Positions 44,217 to 53,169 of a DNA stretch of 64,000 nt are shown piece after piece. Source of the stretch: Streptomyces hilarionis (lineage in GTDB: Bacteria; Actinomycetota; Actinomycetes; Streptomycetales; Streptomycetaceae). Each line of letters opens with the position of its first letter. Positions within the stretch are counted from its first letter, which is position 1. The notes under the pieces are model-generated. The model was given only the letters and a program-made list of their open reading frames with translations. It was not told the origin of the DNA and searched no databases. The DNA lies in the NCBI RefSeq assembly GCF_024539675.1, contig NZ_JAHHIT010000041.1, positions 1 through 64,000 on the forward strand. Direction: 5' to 3'. Position numbers and translations under genes: made by a program.

Positions 44217-45518
44217 TTGTCCGTCAGCTACCGTCAGCCCGGCGTCGTCCTCACCGACCGCCGGTTCACCGTGCCCCTCGACCACGCCGACCCTGCGGGG
44301 GAGACGATCGGGCTCTACGCACGTGAGGTCGTCGCGAGCGACAAGGCCGACCGGGACCTGCCGTGGCTGATCTACCTCCAGGGCGGCCCCGGCTTCGGCG
44401 CCCACCGGTTCGTCGGCCGGCCGGCCTGGCTCGGCCGCGCGCTGGAGGAGTACCGCGTCCTGCTCCTGGACCAGCGCGGCACCGGGCACTCCACCCCGGC
44501 CAACCGCCAGACGCTCCCGCTGCGCGGCGGGCCGGCCGAACAGGCCGCCTACCTCGCGCACTTCCGCGCCGACTCCATCGTCCGCGACTGCGAACTGATC
44601 CGCGCCGAGGTCACCGGCGGCGCACCCTGGACGGTCCTCGGTCAGAGCTTCGGCGGCTTCTGCGCGGTCACCTACCTCTCCCTCGCCCCCGAGGGGCTGG
44701 CCGCCGCCCTGATCACCGGCGGCCTGCCCTCGCTGGACGCCCACGCCGACGACGTCTACCGCGCCGCCTACCCGCGCATGGAACGCAAGGTCGCCGCGCA
44801 CTACGCCCGCTACCCGCAGGACGTCGAACGCGCCCGCCGCGTCGCCGACCACCTCCTGCACCACGAGGTGACCCTCCCGAACGGATACCGGCTGACCGTG
44901 GAGGCGTTCCAGAGCCTGGGCATCCTGCTCGGCGGCGGCGAGGGCAGTCACCGCCTGCACCACCTCCTCGAAGAGGTCTTCGTGACCACCCCCCGGGGTC
45001 CTGAGCTGTCCGACGCCTTCCAGGAGGAAGTGCAGGGCCAGCTCTCCTTCGCGGGACACCCGCTCTACGCCCTCGTCCACGAGGCGATCTACGGGCAGGG
45101 CGCCCGTGCCACCGACTGGTCGGCCGAGCGGGTGCGCGCCGAGTTCCCGCAGTTCGACGCCGCCAAGACGCTCTCCGGGGACGGCCCGCTGCTGCTCACC
45201 GGAGAAACGATCCACCCCTGGATGTTCGACGCCGACCCCGCCCTGCGCCCGCTGCGCGAGACCGCCGAGCTCCTGGCCGCCCGGACCGACTGGCCGGCGC
45301 TGTACGACCCCGCGCGCCTGGCCGCCAACGAGGTGCCGGTCGCGGCCGCGGTCTACCACGACGACCTCTACGTCGACACCTCCCACTCGCTGCGCACCGC
45401 CCGCGCGATCCGCGGGCTGCGCACCTGGGTCACCGACGAGTTCGAGCACGACGGCGTCCGGGCCGGCGGCCCGCGCGTCCTGGACCGCCTGCTCGCCCTG
45501 TCCCGTGACGAGGTGTGA
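44217..45518 (+). CDS. Prolyl-aminopeptidase-like alpha/beta hydrolase (S33 family)
   Basis: A 433-residue hydrolase with the oxyanion motif YLQGGPGFGA, LLLDQRGTGHS and the nucleophile elbow GQSFGG, the signatures of proline iminopeptidases, which remove N-terminal proline from peptides. A helical cap domain lies between residues about 165 and 330. The acid/histidine part is less clear in the C-terminal region (AVYHDDLYVD). TTG 44217 follows GGGAG at a suitable distance and matches the family N-terminus. Possibly co-transcribed with the next gene (28-bp gap). Confidence 0.88.
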   Translation: MSVSYRQPGVVLTDRRFTVPLDHADPAGETIGLYAREVVASDKADRDLPWLIYLQGGPGFGAHRFVGRPAWLGRALEEYRVLLLDQRGTGHSTPANRQTLPLRGGPAEQAAYLAHFRADSIVRDCELIRAEVTGGAPWTVLGQSFGGFCAVTYLSLAPEGLAAALITGGLPSLDAHADDVYRAAYPRMERKVAAHYARYPQDVERARRVADHLLHHEVTLPNGYRLTVEAFQSLGILLGGGEGSHRLHHLLEEVFVTTPRGPELSDAFQEEVQGQLSFAGHPLYALVHEAIYGQGARATDWSAERVRAEFPQFDAAKTLSGDGPLLLTGETIHPWMFDADPALRPLRETAELLAARTDWPALYDPARLAANEVPVAAAVYHDDLYVDTSHSLRTARAIRGLRTWVTDEFEHDGVRAGGPRVLDRLLALSRDEV

Positions 45519-45546
45519 CGCGGCGGTCACCCGATAGTCTGCGGGC

Positions 45547-46290
45547 ATGACCGAGCCGACGACCCCCCAGCTCCAGCCCATGCCCGAGGACTGGCAGCGC
45601 GCCCTGGCCGTGGTGGCGCACCCGGACGACCTGGAGTACGGGTGCGCCGCGGCGATCGCCGGCTGGACCGACGCGGGCCGCGAGATCGGCTATGTGCTGG
45701 CCACGCGCGGTGAGGCGGGCATCGACACGCTCGCGCCCGCCGAGTGCGGCCCGCTGCGCGAGCGGGAGCAGCGCGCGAGCGCGGCCGTGGTGGGGGTCTC
45801 GTCGGTCGAGTTCCTCGACCACCGCGACGGCGTCGTCGAGTACGGTCCGGCCCTGCGCCGCGACATCGCGGCCGCCATCCGCCGGCACCGCCCCGAGCTC
45901 GTGATCACGCTCAACCACCGCGACACCTGGGGCGGAGTCGCCTGGAACACCCCCGACCACGTCGCCGTCGGCCGTGCCGTCCTGGACGCGGCCGGGGACG
46001 CCGGCAACCGCTGGATCTTCCCCGAACTCGCGGAGCGGGGTCTGCGGCCCTGGGACGGGGTGCGCTGGGTCGCCGTGGCCGGATCCTCGACGCCCACCCA
46101 CGCCGTCGACGCGTCGGCCGGTCTGGAGCGTGCGGTGGCCTCGCTGCTCGAACACCGCGCCTACCTCGAGGCCCTGACCGACGAGGCGCCCGAGGCCTAC
46201 GCGCGGGGGTTCCTGACGGGCACGACGACGGCGGCGGGGGAGCGGTTCGGCGGCCGGCCCGCCGTCGCCTTCGAGCTGTTCAACCGGTAG
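45547..46290 (+). CDS. PIG-L family deacetylase
   Basis: A 247-residue zinc hydrolase with AHPDDLEYG at residues 24-32 and TWGGVAWNTPDHVAVGR for the second metal motif. It is shorter and clearly different from the MshB/Mca-like protein at 4617-5450, and resembles the streptomycete LmbE proteins of unknown substrate; deacetylation of an N-acetylated sugar or conjugate is likely. ATG 45547 starts 28 bp after the hydrolase gene; the two may be co-transcribed. Confidence 0.85.
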   Translation: MTEPTTPQLQPMPEDWQRALAVVAHPDDLEYGCAAAIAGWTDAGREIGYVLATRGEAGIDTLAPAECGPLREREQRASAAVVGVSSVEFLDHRDGVVEYGPALRRDIAAAIRRHRPELVITLNHRDTWGGVAWNTPDHVAVGRAVLDAAGDAGNRWIFPELAERGLRPWDGVRWVAVAGSSTPTHAVDASAGLERAVASLLEHRAYLEALTDEAPEAYARGFLTGTTTAAGERFGGRPAVAFELFNR

Positions 46291-46315
46291 TCGGGCAGGT
46301 CAGTAGGCTGGCGGC

Positions 46316-47146
46316 ATGCAAGAAGACACGGTGGACCGGGCCGACCTGCGCGGCGACTGCGAGAACTGCTTCGGACTGTGCTGCGTGGCCCTGCCCTTCG
46401 CCCGCTCCGCGGACTTCGCGATCGACAAGCCCGCCGGCAAGGCGTGCCCGAACCTGGGCGCGGACCACCGCTGCGGCATCCACGCGCGACTGCGGGAGTC
46501 CGGCTTCACCGGCTGCACCGTCTACGACTGCTTCGGCGCCGGGCAGAAGGTCTCCCAGGTCACCTTCGGCGGCCGGGACCGGGCCACGGCCCCGCGCGAG
46601 GAGGCCCGGCGCATGGCCGAGGCGTTCCCGGTGGTCCGCCAGCTCCACGAACTGCTGTGGTACCTCACCGAGGCGCTCGCCCTCCCCGCCGCCCGCCCGG
46701 TCCACGGCGAGCTGCGCCGGCTCCTCGACCGCACCGACGCCCTCACCCGGCTCTCCCCGGACGACCTGGCCGGGCTCGACGTGCCCGCCCACCGCGGGGC
46801 CGTCAACGCGCTGCTGCTGAGGACCAGCGAACTGGTCCGCTCCGGCGTTCCCGGGCGCAGGAAGGAGCGGCGGGGCGCCGACCTGGTGGGAGCCCGGCTC
46901 AAGGGCGCCGACCTGCGGGGGGCGAACCTCCGCGGCGCCCTTCTGATCGCCGCCGACCTCACGGGCGCGGACCTGCGCCGAGCCGATCTGATCGGCGCCG
47001 ACCTGCGCGACACCGATCTGACGGACGCCGATCTGACCGGCGCGTTCTTCCTGACCCAGCCGCAGCTGAACGCGGCCCGGGGGAGCGCGGGCACCCGCCT
47101 GCCGGAGTCAGTCGCCCGCCCCGCGCACTGGACAGCCGGGCGCTGA
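46316..47146 (+). CDS. Cys-rich N-terminal domain fused to pentapeptide repeats
   Basis: A 276-residue protein with an unusual layout. Residues 1-75 hold eight or more cysteines (CENCFGLCC, ACPNLGADHRCGIH, GCTVYDC), resembling small metal-binding YkgJ-like or zinc/iron-sulfur modules. A helical middle region follows (about 90-180), and residues about 187-245 are pentapeptide repeats of the A-(D/N)-L-x-x type (GADLRGANLRGALLIAADL). Pentapeptide repeats form a right-handed beta helix that often mimics DNA or binds partners such as gyrase. The role of this combination is unknown. Its 3' end overlaps the P450 gene antisense by 39 bp. Confidence 0.82.
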   Translation: MQEDTVDRADLRGDCENCFGLCCVALPFARSADFAIDKPAGKACPNLGADHRCGIHARLRESGFTGCTVYDCFGAGQKVSQVTFGGRDRATAPREEARRMAEAFPVVRQLHELLWYLTEALALPAARPVHGELRRLLDRTDALTRLSPDDLAGLDVPAHRGAVNALLLRTSELVRSGVPGRRKERRGADLVGARLKGADLRGANLRGALLIAADLTGADLRRADLIGADLRDTDLTDADLTGAFFLTQPQLNAARGSAGTRLPESVARPAHWTAGR

Positions 47147-48862
47147 GCCCGGCGTCCGGGGCTCCTCGCGCCCCTGCCGGCCCGGGCGGTCCGAGGGACC
47201 GCCGACCGGGTCACCGAGCGGGTCGCCGACCGGATCGCCGGTCGGGGAGCCGGCGGGGCCGCCGGCGCGGTCGTCGGCAGGGCTGCCGGACGGCGTCCGC
47301 GCGCGCCGCTCCAGACGCATCCGCAGGCCTTCCGGCATCAGCGTCAGCCGTTCCGTGACCCGCAGCCGGTAGGCGGGGTCCGGCCGCAGTTCGTAGCGGC
47401 GCAGCAGCAGCCCCAGCACCAGCACGGCCTCGTGCAGCGCGAACTGCCGTCCGATGCAGGCCCGGGCGCCGGTGCCGAACGGCTTGTACGTGTGCGGGGC
47501 CCGCGCGCGCACGGCCCGGGCGTCGAAGCGGTCGGGGTCGAAACGCTCCGCGTCGGGCCCCCACACCTGCGGGTCGCGGTGCAGCATGGAGGTGAGGACC
47601 AGCGCCCAGCCGCCGCGCCGCACCGGGTGCTCGCCCGCCAGCACGGTGTCCGCCCGGGCCTCGCGCGCGAAGGCCGGCGCCGTGGGCCACAGCCGCAGCG
47701 CCTCGTCGAGCACCCGGCGCACGAGGCGCAGCTTCGCGACCTGCTCGTAGCCGGGCACGGCGGCGTCCCCCCACACCCGGTCCACCTCGGCACGGGCCCG
47801 GGCCGCGAGGTCCGGGTCGAGGGAGAGGTAGTGCAGGGCGAACGAGAGGGCGCCCGAGGTCGTCTCGTGACCGGCCACCAGGAAGGTGACGACCTGGCGG
47901 CGCACGTTGAGCGCCGACAGCCGTTCGCCCGTCGAGGGGTGGGCGGTGTCGAGCATCCGGTCGAGCAGATCGCCCTGGCCGCCGCCCGCCGAACGGCGCG
48001 CCCGCACCAGATCGTCGACCGTGCGGTTGAGGAAGGCGATGTCGGCCTCGTTGCGGCGCGTGGCCCGCCGCAACAACGCGGGGGAGGGCACGGTGTTCAG
48101 GCGCTGCGCGTAGGTGAGGGTGCCCACCATCGCGGTGACGAACGGGTGCGGGCGGGCGCGTTCGAAGGAGCCGAAGTCGTGCCCGAAGCCGGTGCGCGCG
48201 ATCGTCTCCAGCGTCAGTTTGGTCATGTCGCCGGGGACGTCCACCGCCCGGCCCGCGGCGAGTTCCGCGTCCCAGTGGCCGGTGAGCCGCTCCGCCACGT
48301 CGAGCATCATCGGGTGGTAGGCGGCCATGGCCTCCCGGCTGAAGCCCGGGGCCAGCACGTCGTGCGCCAACTGCCAGTTGGGCTCGTGGTTGTACGCCGT
48401 GAACAGCGCGTCGCCGACGACCGGACGCAGGTTGGCGATGCCCAGTCCCACGTGCTTGGCGAACCGCGTCTCGTCCGCCATGTCGGCGGCCAGTTGCGCG
48501 CCTCCGACGAACACGAACTCCCGGTTGAACACCTTGCGGCGGAAGATCGGCCCGAGCTCCGCGGCGTACCGCAGGGAGTCCTGCACGGGCGTGTGCCGGC
48601 TCGCGCCCAGGAGGTCGCCGAGCAGGGGGATCCGGTACGGCGGATGGGGTATGCGCCCCAGCTCGGGCCAGCCGAGCTCCGCGCTGCGGAAGCCCTTCGG
48701 CAGGGCGTCCGCGGGCGCCGCCCCGCCCACGGGGGTCGGCCGCGGAGCCGCCGTGCCGGGCGAGGACGCCGTTCCCGGCGGGACCACCGCCGCGCCCGCC
48801 GGCCCCGTGCTCCCAACCGGTCCCGCATGCCCGGCCGTGCCCGTCGTCCCCGTCTCCGCCAT
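47108..48862 (-). CDS. Stand-alone CYP102-like cytochrome P450
   Basis: A 584-residue P450. The I-helix AGHETTSGALSF, the EXXR motif in VLDEALRLWPT, and the haem-binding loop FGTGARACIGRQFALHEA (Cys469) are intact, and the sequence resembles the haem half of CYP102 self-sufficient P450s (as in the gene at 55238). A low-complexity N-terminal extension (~55 residues) and a Gly/Pro/Asp-rich tail (GDPVGDPLGDPVGG) flank the core. No reductase domain is present, so a separate redox partner would be needed. ATG 48862 follows GGGAGA. Divergent TetR gene probably controls it. Confidence 0.88.
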   Translation of the reverse strand: MAETGTTGTAGHAGPVGSTGPAGAAVVPPGTASSPGTAAPRPTPVGGAAPADALPKGFRSAELGWPELGRIPHPPYRIPLLGDLLGASRHTPVQDSLRYAAELGPIFRRKVFNREFVFVGGAQLAADMADETRFAKHVGLGIANLRPVVGDALFTAYNHEPNWQLAHDVLAPGFSREAMAAYHPMMLDVAERLTGHWDAELAAGRAVDVPGDMTKLTLETIARTGFGHDFGSFERARPHPFVTAMVGTLTYAQRLNTVPSPALLRRATRRNEADIAFLNRTVDDLVRARRSAGGGQGDLLDRMLDTAHPSTGERLSALNVRRQVVTFLVAGHETTSGALSFALHYLSLDPDLAARARAEVDRVWGDAAVPGYEQVAKLRLVRRVLDEALRLWPTAPAFAREARADTVLAGEHPVRRGGWALVLTSMLHRDPQVWGPDAERFDPDRFDARAVRARAPHTYKPFGTGARACIGRQFALHEAVLVLGLLLRRYELRPDPAYRLRVTERLTLMPEGLRMRLERRARTPSGSPADDRAGGPAGSPTGDPVGDPLGDPVGGPSDRPGRQGREEPRTPGSAPGCPVRGAGD

Positions 48863-48970
48863 GACGCGATCTCCCTTGATGCAGCGGCAGGTTGAGCATG
48901 TTGTACGTGGGTTCAATAACGCGCCTCAGTCTGGTGCCGCCGTCGAACCGCCGTCAAGTAAGGTGCGGCC

Positions 48971-49588
48971 ATGGCCGCGAAGCAGGGGGAGGGGCGCACC
49001 CGGCGCCGGCTCGGCACCGCGGAGCGCAGGGAGCAGCTCCTGTCGGTCGGGGCGCGACTGTTCTCGGAGAGCCCGTACGACGACGTGTGGATCGAGCAGG
49101 TCGCCGAGATCGCCGGGGTCTCCCGCGGGTTGCTCTACCACTACTTCCCCACCAAGCGGGACTTCTTCGCGGCGGTCGTCGAGCGCGAGAGCGAGCGGAT
49201 GCTGCGCATGACGGCGGCGGTGCCCGGCGTCCCGGTGCGCGAACAGCTCGCGTCCGGCCTCGACGTCTACCTGGAGTACGTGGAGTCCCACGCGCACGGC
49301 TACCGGGCGTTCCACCGCGCGGACGCCGCCGGGGACCAGGCCGTGCGCAAGGTCTACCAGCGGGCGCTCGCGGCGCAGGAGCGGCAGATGCTGGCCGCCC
49401 TGGGCGCCGATCCCGAGTTCGGCCCGGTCTTCGAGGAGCGCCCCGACGTGCGGCTCGCGGTGCGCGGCTGGCTGGCGTTCACCACGGCGGTCTGCCTGGA
49501 GTGGCTGCGCGGATCGGAGCTGTCCCGCGAGCAGGTGCGGGAGTTGTGCGCCAGGGCGCTGCTGGGGGTCATCACGCCCGCGGGGTGA
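48971..49588 (+). CDS. TetR-family transcriptional regulator
   Basis: A 205-residue regulator with the TetR helix-turn-helix around 20-65 (REQLLSVGARLFSESPYDDVWIEQVAEIAGVSRGLLYHYFPTKRDFF) and a helical ligand-binding domain. It is divergent from the P450 gene (108-bp gap), the usual arrangement for local repression of a drug- or fatty-acid-metabolising enzyme. The ribosome site is weak (AAGG). Ligand unknown. Confidence 0.93.
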   Translation: MAAKQGEGRTRRRLGTAERREQLLSVGARLFSESPYDDVWIEQVAEIAGVSRGLLYHYFPTKRDFFAAVVERESERMLRMTAAVPGVPVREQLASGLDVYLEYVESHAHGYRAFHRADAAGDQAVRKVYQRALAAQERQMLAALGADPEFGPVFEERPDVRLAVRGWLAFTTAVCLEWLRGSELSREQVRELCARALLGVITPAG

Positions 49589-49646
49589 TCCCCCCCCCGC
49601 GTCCCTTGTGGGGGGCGGTGTGGTTGGCGCGACCCCGGAACTCCGA

Positions 49647-49669
49647 TAGGTTAGGCAAGCCTTACCTTA
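49647..49669 (+). promoter_or_regulatory. Iron box (DmdR/IdeR-type)
   Basis: TAGGTTAGGCAAGCCTTACC and flanks; the window from 49651 matches 14 of 19 positions of the DmdR/DtxR consensus. It overlaps the promoter/ribosome region, 12 bp before the start codon of the DUF2470 gene, so iron repression is likely. Confidence 0.8.
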
Positions 49670-49681
49670 GGAGGAGTTCGG

Positions 49682-50407
49682 ATGGGTGACAGCCACAGCT
49701 GGGCCGCCGTGCCCGCCGCCGCCGAGCGGGCCCGCTCGGTCCTGGCCACCGCATGGTCCTGCGCGGTGACCGCGGACGGCGGACGCGAGGAGTTCGTCGG
49801 CGCCCACACCGTCGACGACGACGGCCGGGTGATCCTGCGCGTGCCCGAGGACAGCGCCCTGCTCACGGCGGCGCTCTGCGCGCCCCGCGGCGAGCCGTCC
49901 GCCGTGCTGGAGTTCGCCGACGTCGCGCCGGTCCCGGTTCGCCACCGGGTCCGCGCCCGGCTCTGGCTCGCCGGCTGGTTCACCCCCGAGGAGGACCGTC
50001 TCGCCTTCCGGTCCACCCGCGTGGTCCTCGCACCGCCCACCGGCGCGGTCGTCGTCGCCCTCGACGAGTTCGCGCAGGCCCGGCCCGATCCGCTCGCCGA
50101 CGCCGAGGCCCACCTGCTCACCCATCTCGCCGACGCCCACCCGGACGCGGTGGAGCGGCTCACCCGGCTCGTCCCGCCGGACGGCCTGCACGGCGCCGTC
50201 CGCGTCCAGCCGCTCGCCGTGGACCGGCACGGGCTCACGTTGCGCGTCGAGCGCGCCCGCACCCACGGCGACGTACGGCTGCCCTTCCACGCCCCCGCCG
50301 ACGACGTCGGCCGGCTCACCGAACGGATGCACGTCCTGCTCCGCCAGGCGGCCGCCGCGTCCTGTCCCCAGGCCCTACAGCGGCAGCGCGCAGACGGCGA
50401 CGGGTGA
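49682..50407 (+). CDS. DUF2470-domain protein, iron-regulated
   Basis: A 241-residue protein whose C-terminal part (about 140-235, starting AEAHLLTHLADAHPDAVERLTRL) is a DUF2470 domain, found on haem-degrading HugZ-type proteins and on proteins linked to siderophore/haem metabolism. The N-terminal half resembles the flavin-reductase-like split barrel of that class. Strong GAGGAG before ATG 49682, with an iron box directly upstream, supports a role in iron use (haem or siderophore); the actual reaction is unknown. Its last 33 bp overlap the convergent lactonase gene. Confidence 0.85.
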   Translation: MGDSHSWAAVPAAAERARSVLATAWSCAVTADGGREEFVGAHTVDDDGRVILRVPEDSALLTAALCAPRGEPSAVLEFADVAPVPVRHRVRARLWLAGWFTPEEDRLAFRSTRVVLAPPTGAVVVALDEFAQARPDPLADAEAHLLTHLADAHPDAVERLTRLVPPDGLHGAVRVQPLAVDRHGLTLRVERARTHGDVRLPFHAPADDVGRLTERMHVLLRQAAAASCPQALQRQRADGDG

Positions 50408-51667
50408 GGCGAACGGCTCGCCCGCGACCCGCAGTCCGCCGTTCGAGCCGTCCACCCGGAACACGCTGACCGTGCCGGAGCGCTGGTCGGCGGCGAACAG
50501 CAGCGCGCCGTCCGGCGACAGGGCGATCTGCCGCGGGAAGGCGCCCGCCACCGGCGTGGTGCCCAGCAGCCGCAGCCGGGCGCCCGCCGCCTCCACCGCG
50601 TACCGCGCGAGGGTGTCGTCGCCGCGGTTGGCGAGGAAGGCGTACGCGCCGTCCGGCGTGAGCGCCACCTGCGCCGGGTAGTTGGTCCCCGCCTTCGAGC
50701 CGGTGGACTGCGGCCGCCCGATCGTCAGCCGGCCGCTCGACGGCTCGTACGCGCACACCGCGACGGTGTCGTCCGCCTCGTTCGCCAGGTAGGCGTGCCG
50801 GCCGCCGGGGTGGAAGGTGAGGTGACGCGGACCGGCGCCCGTCCGGGTGTGCGCCTGGGCGACCTCGGTGAGGGCGCCCGTCCGCTCGTCCAGACGGTAG
50901 CTGTACACGGTGTCCGTGCCGAAGTCGACGGCCAGGACGTGTCCGCCGTCCGGAGCCGTGATGAACTGGTGCGCGTGCGGGCCCTGTTGGCCGGGCCGCG
51001 GCGCCGGGCGGGTGTGCCGGACCAGGTCGGCGCGTTCGCCGAGCGCGCCCGAGGCGTCGATCGGGTGGACGGCCACGGTGCCCGAGCCGAAGTCGGCGCT
51101 CAGCAGCCACCGCCCCCCAGGGTGGACCGACAGATGGCAGGTGGCGGCCCCGCCGGTGGCCCGGCTGCCCAGCACCGTGCCGTCGGACAGACGCACCGCG
51201 GTCACCGCGCCCCGCTCGCGTTCGTTCACCGCGTACAGGGTCGCGCCGTCCGGATGCACCGCGAGGTAGGAGGGGTCCGGCACCCCGGTGATCGTGCCCT
51301 TCGCGGTGATCCGCCCGGACGCGGTGTCGTACGAGGCGACGCCGATGCCCTTCCCGCCCCCCTCCGCGGACGTGTACGTGCCCAGGTACAGCGGGCGCGA
51401 CCCGGACGGGGCCGGCGAGGCGTCGGACGGGGCCGTCGGGGCGGCGGACGACGAGGGCCGTTCAGGCGGCGCGCCCCGCCGGGCCTGCCCGGCGTCGGCC
51501 GGATCGCCGCCGTCGCCACCGCCGCAGCCGGCCAGCGCCGGCCCCGCGACCACGCCGCCGATCGCGCCGAGCGCCCCGACGAAACGGCGCCTCGTCCACG
51601 GCGCCGCCGCCCCGCCCGCCGGCGGGCCGGGGGACCCCCGGCGCGCCGCTCCCGTCCCACTGTCCAT
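50375..51667 (-). CDS. Tat-exported lipoprotein of the lactonase (6-phosphogluconolactonase-like) family
   Basis: A 430-residue beta-propeller protein. RRRFVGALGAIGGVVAGPALAGC combines a twin-arginine motif with a lipobox (LAGC), so it should be a Tat-exported lipoprotein. After a Ser/Pro/Ala spacer comes a seven-bladed propeller (YLGTYTSAEGGGKGIGVASYD, SYLAVHPDGATLYAVNE, CHLSVHPGGRWLLSADFGSG, GPRHLTFHPGGRHAYLANE). Family members may be lactonases or carboxy-muconate cyclases; substrate unknown. ATG 51667 follows GAGGTG. Confidence 0.9.
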   Translation of the reverse strand: MDSGTGAARRGSPGPPAGGAAAPWTRRRFVGALGAIGGVVAGPALAGCGGGDGGDPADAGQARRGAPPERPSSSAAPTAPSDASPAPSGSRPLYLGTYTSAEGGGKGIGVASYDTASGRITAKGTITGVPDPSYLAVHPDGATLYAVNERERGAVTAVRLSDGTVLGSRATGGAATCHLSVHPGGRWLLSADFGSGTVAVHPIDASGALGERADLVRHTRPAPRPGQQGPHAHQFITAPDGGHVLAVDFGTDTVYSYRLDERTGALTEVAQAHTRTGAGPRHLTFHPGGRHAYLANEADDTVAVCAYEPSSGRLTIGRPQSTGSKAGTNYPAQVALTPDGAYAFLANRGDDTLARYAVEAAGARLRLLGTTPVAGAFPRQIALSPDGALLFAADQRSGTVSVFRVDGSNGGLRVAGEPFASPVAVCALPL

Positions 51668-51813
51668 GCCCGCACCTCAGGTCCGTCGTCCGCCTCCACC
51701 GTGACAGCCACCTTGACCCGGACCGACCGGCCGGCGCAAAAGCGCCCAACGACGACGGCCGGCCGGGGGGGGGCTCGCGGACGGGTGGAGGACGACCCGT
51801 GACGCCGCCCGCG

Positions 51814-53067
51814 TCATCCGGCGTGGCGCTGGGCGTCGGGCCGCTTACCGCGCGCGCGGCGCGACGCGCGCAGACGCTGCCTGAACCGGTACAGCCACGG
51901 CCTGCGCTCGCGCTGCTCGTGGCTGTTGCGGTCCAGTTCCTCCAGGAGCCGGCGGGACCGGTGCTCGGTGTCCAGCTCGTCGAGGATGCGCGTGACCTCG
52001 GTCAGCACCGCGCCGTGCAGCTGCCACTGGCGGGCGTCGTGCTGGAGCTGCTCCAGCAACAGCTGCGCCAGCTTGTCGCGGGTGGTGGCGGCCTGGCGCA
52101 GCTCGGCGGTGAGCCGGGCCTCGGCGGCGTCCGCGTTCAGGCTGACGTGCGTGGTCACCAGCACCGCGAAGCTGACCACCGCGTCGGCCATCTCGGACAG
52201 CACCTGCTCCACGACCTCGCCGGTCGCGGGCGGGAACAGCGGACGCGGCTCGCGCTCCTTGGCGAGGTCGGTGAGGGACCGGGCGAGCACCCGCAGCACG
52301 ACCGTGCAGATCTCCAGGGTGTCCAGACCGGTGCGCAGCACCACGCGGTGCAGCAGCCCCTCCCGGACGCGGGGGTTCAGCCGCAGGCTCTCCTCGGCCT
52401 GGCGCAGGGCCGCGTCCACCTCGACGATGTCGTGGTCCAGCCGCCGGGCCTCGTGCAGCCGTGCGGCCGCCTGCTCGACCGGGGTGCGGCCGGCGGCCTC
52501 CTCGCCGATGCGCAGCATCAGCTGGCGCAGCCGCCGGGCCAGCCCCTCGATCGACTCGCCGGCCTCCTCCACCCACACCGGCGGCGGCAGCAGGAGGTTG
52601 CAGCCGAGGCCGACGACCGCGCCGATCAGCGTCTCCACCACCCGTGCCCACGCCGTGTCGCCGACGGTGGTGACGCCCAGCACCAGCATGGCGCTGATCG
52701 CCACCTCCGGGACGTACTCGTCGACCCGGACCAGATGGCCCACGCCCAGCGAGGCCACGATCAGCAGGCCAAGGCTCCACCAGGTCAGGCCGACCAGCAG
52801 GCTGAAGACGATGGCGACGACGACGCCGGCGACCACCGCGGTCACCCGGCGCACGCCGTTGGTGAGGGTCGCGTACAAGGTGACCTGGACGACCAGCAGC
52901 GCCGTCAGCGGCGCGGTGAGCGGCAGTGCCTCGGGGCTCAGCCGCAGCGCGATGACGTAGGCGACGGAGGCCGCGGCTGCCGACCGCAGGGCCTGGACGA
53001 CGACGGGTTCCCGATGGCGCCGCACCAGCCGCACGAGCGGCGCCGCACGCTGACGTACTTCTTGCAT
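51814..53067 (-). CDS. Aromatic-acid-exporter-type (FUSC/ArAE) membrane protein
   Basis: A 417-residue protein with six hydrophobic segments in the N-terminal half (ALRSAAAASVAYVIAL, LTALLVVQVTLYATL, VTAVVAGVVVAIVFSLLVGLTW, LGLLIVASLGVGHLV, VAISAMLVLGVTTV, LIGAVVGLGCNLLLPPPVW) and a long helical soluble C-terminal region (ArAE family). E. coli AaeB is the best-known relative; the exported compound is unknown. ATG 53067 has no strong ribosome site, so the exact start is uncertain. Monocistronic. Confidence 0.82.
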   Translation of the reverse strand: MQEVRQRAAPLVRLVRRHREPVVVQALRSAAAASVAYVIALRLSPEALPLTAPLTALLVVQVTLYATLTNGVRRVTAVVAGVVVAIVFSLLVGLTWWSLGLLIVASLGVGHLVRVDEYVPEVAISAMLVLGVTTVGDTAWARVVETLIGAVVGLGCNLLLPPPVWVEEAGESIEGLARRLRQLMLRIGEEAAGRTPVEQAAARLHEARRLDHDIVEVDAALRQAEESLRLNPRVREGLLHRVVLRTGLDTLEICTVVLRVLARSLTDLAKEREPRPLFPPATGEVVEQVLSEMADAVVSFAVLVTTHVSLNADAAEARLTAELRQAATTRDKLAQLLLEQLQHDARQWQLHGAVLTEVTRILDELDTEHRSRRLLEELDRNSHEQRERRPWLYRFRQRLRASRRARGKRPDAQRHAG

Positions 53068-53169
53068 TCCCAGACGCGTTCCCCTTCCCCGGCGGGCTCG
53101 AACGTCCCGTCCGCCCCGCGATGGACCGGACGGCCGCAAGGACCCCTGGCCGCCGTCGCCGGAGGCCCG

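Noticed and set aside
48863..48970. Imperfect TTGAGC...GTTCAA repeat between the P450 and TetR genes
   Set aside because: The arms pair poorly; a TetR operator is expected here but this one is not convincing.
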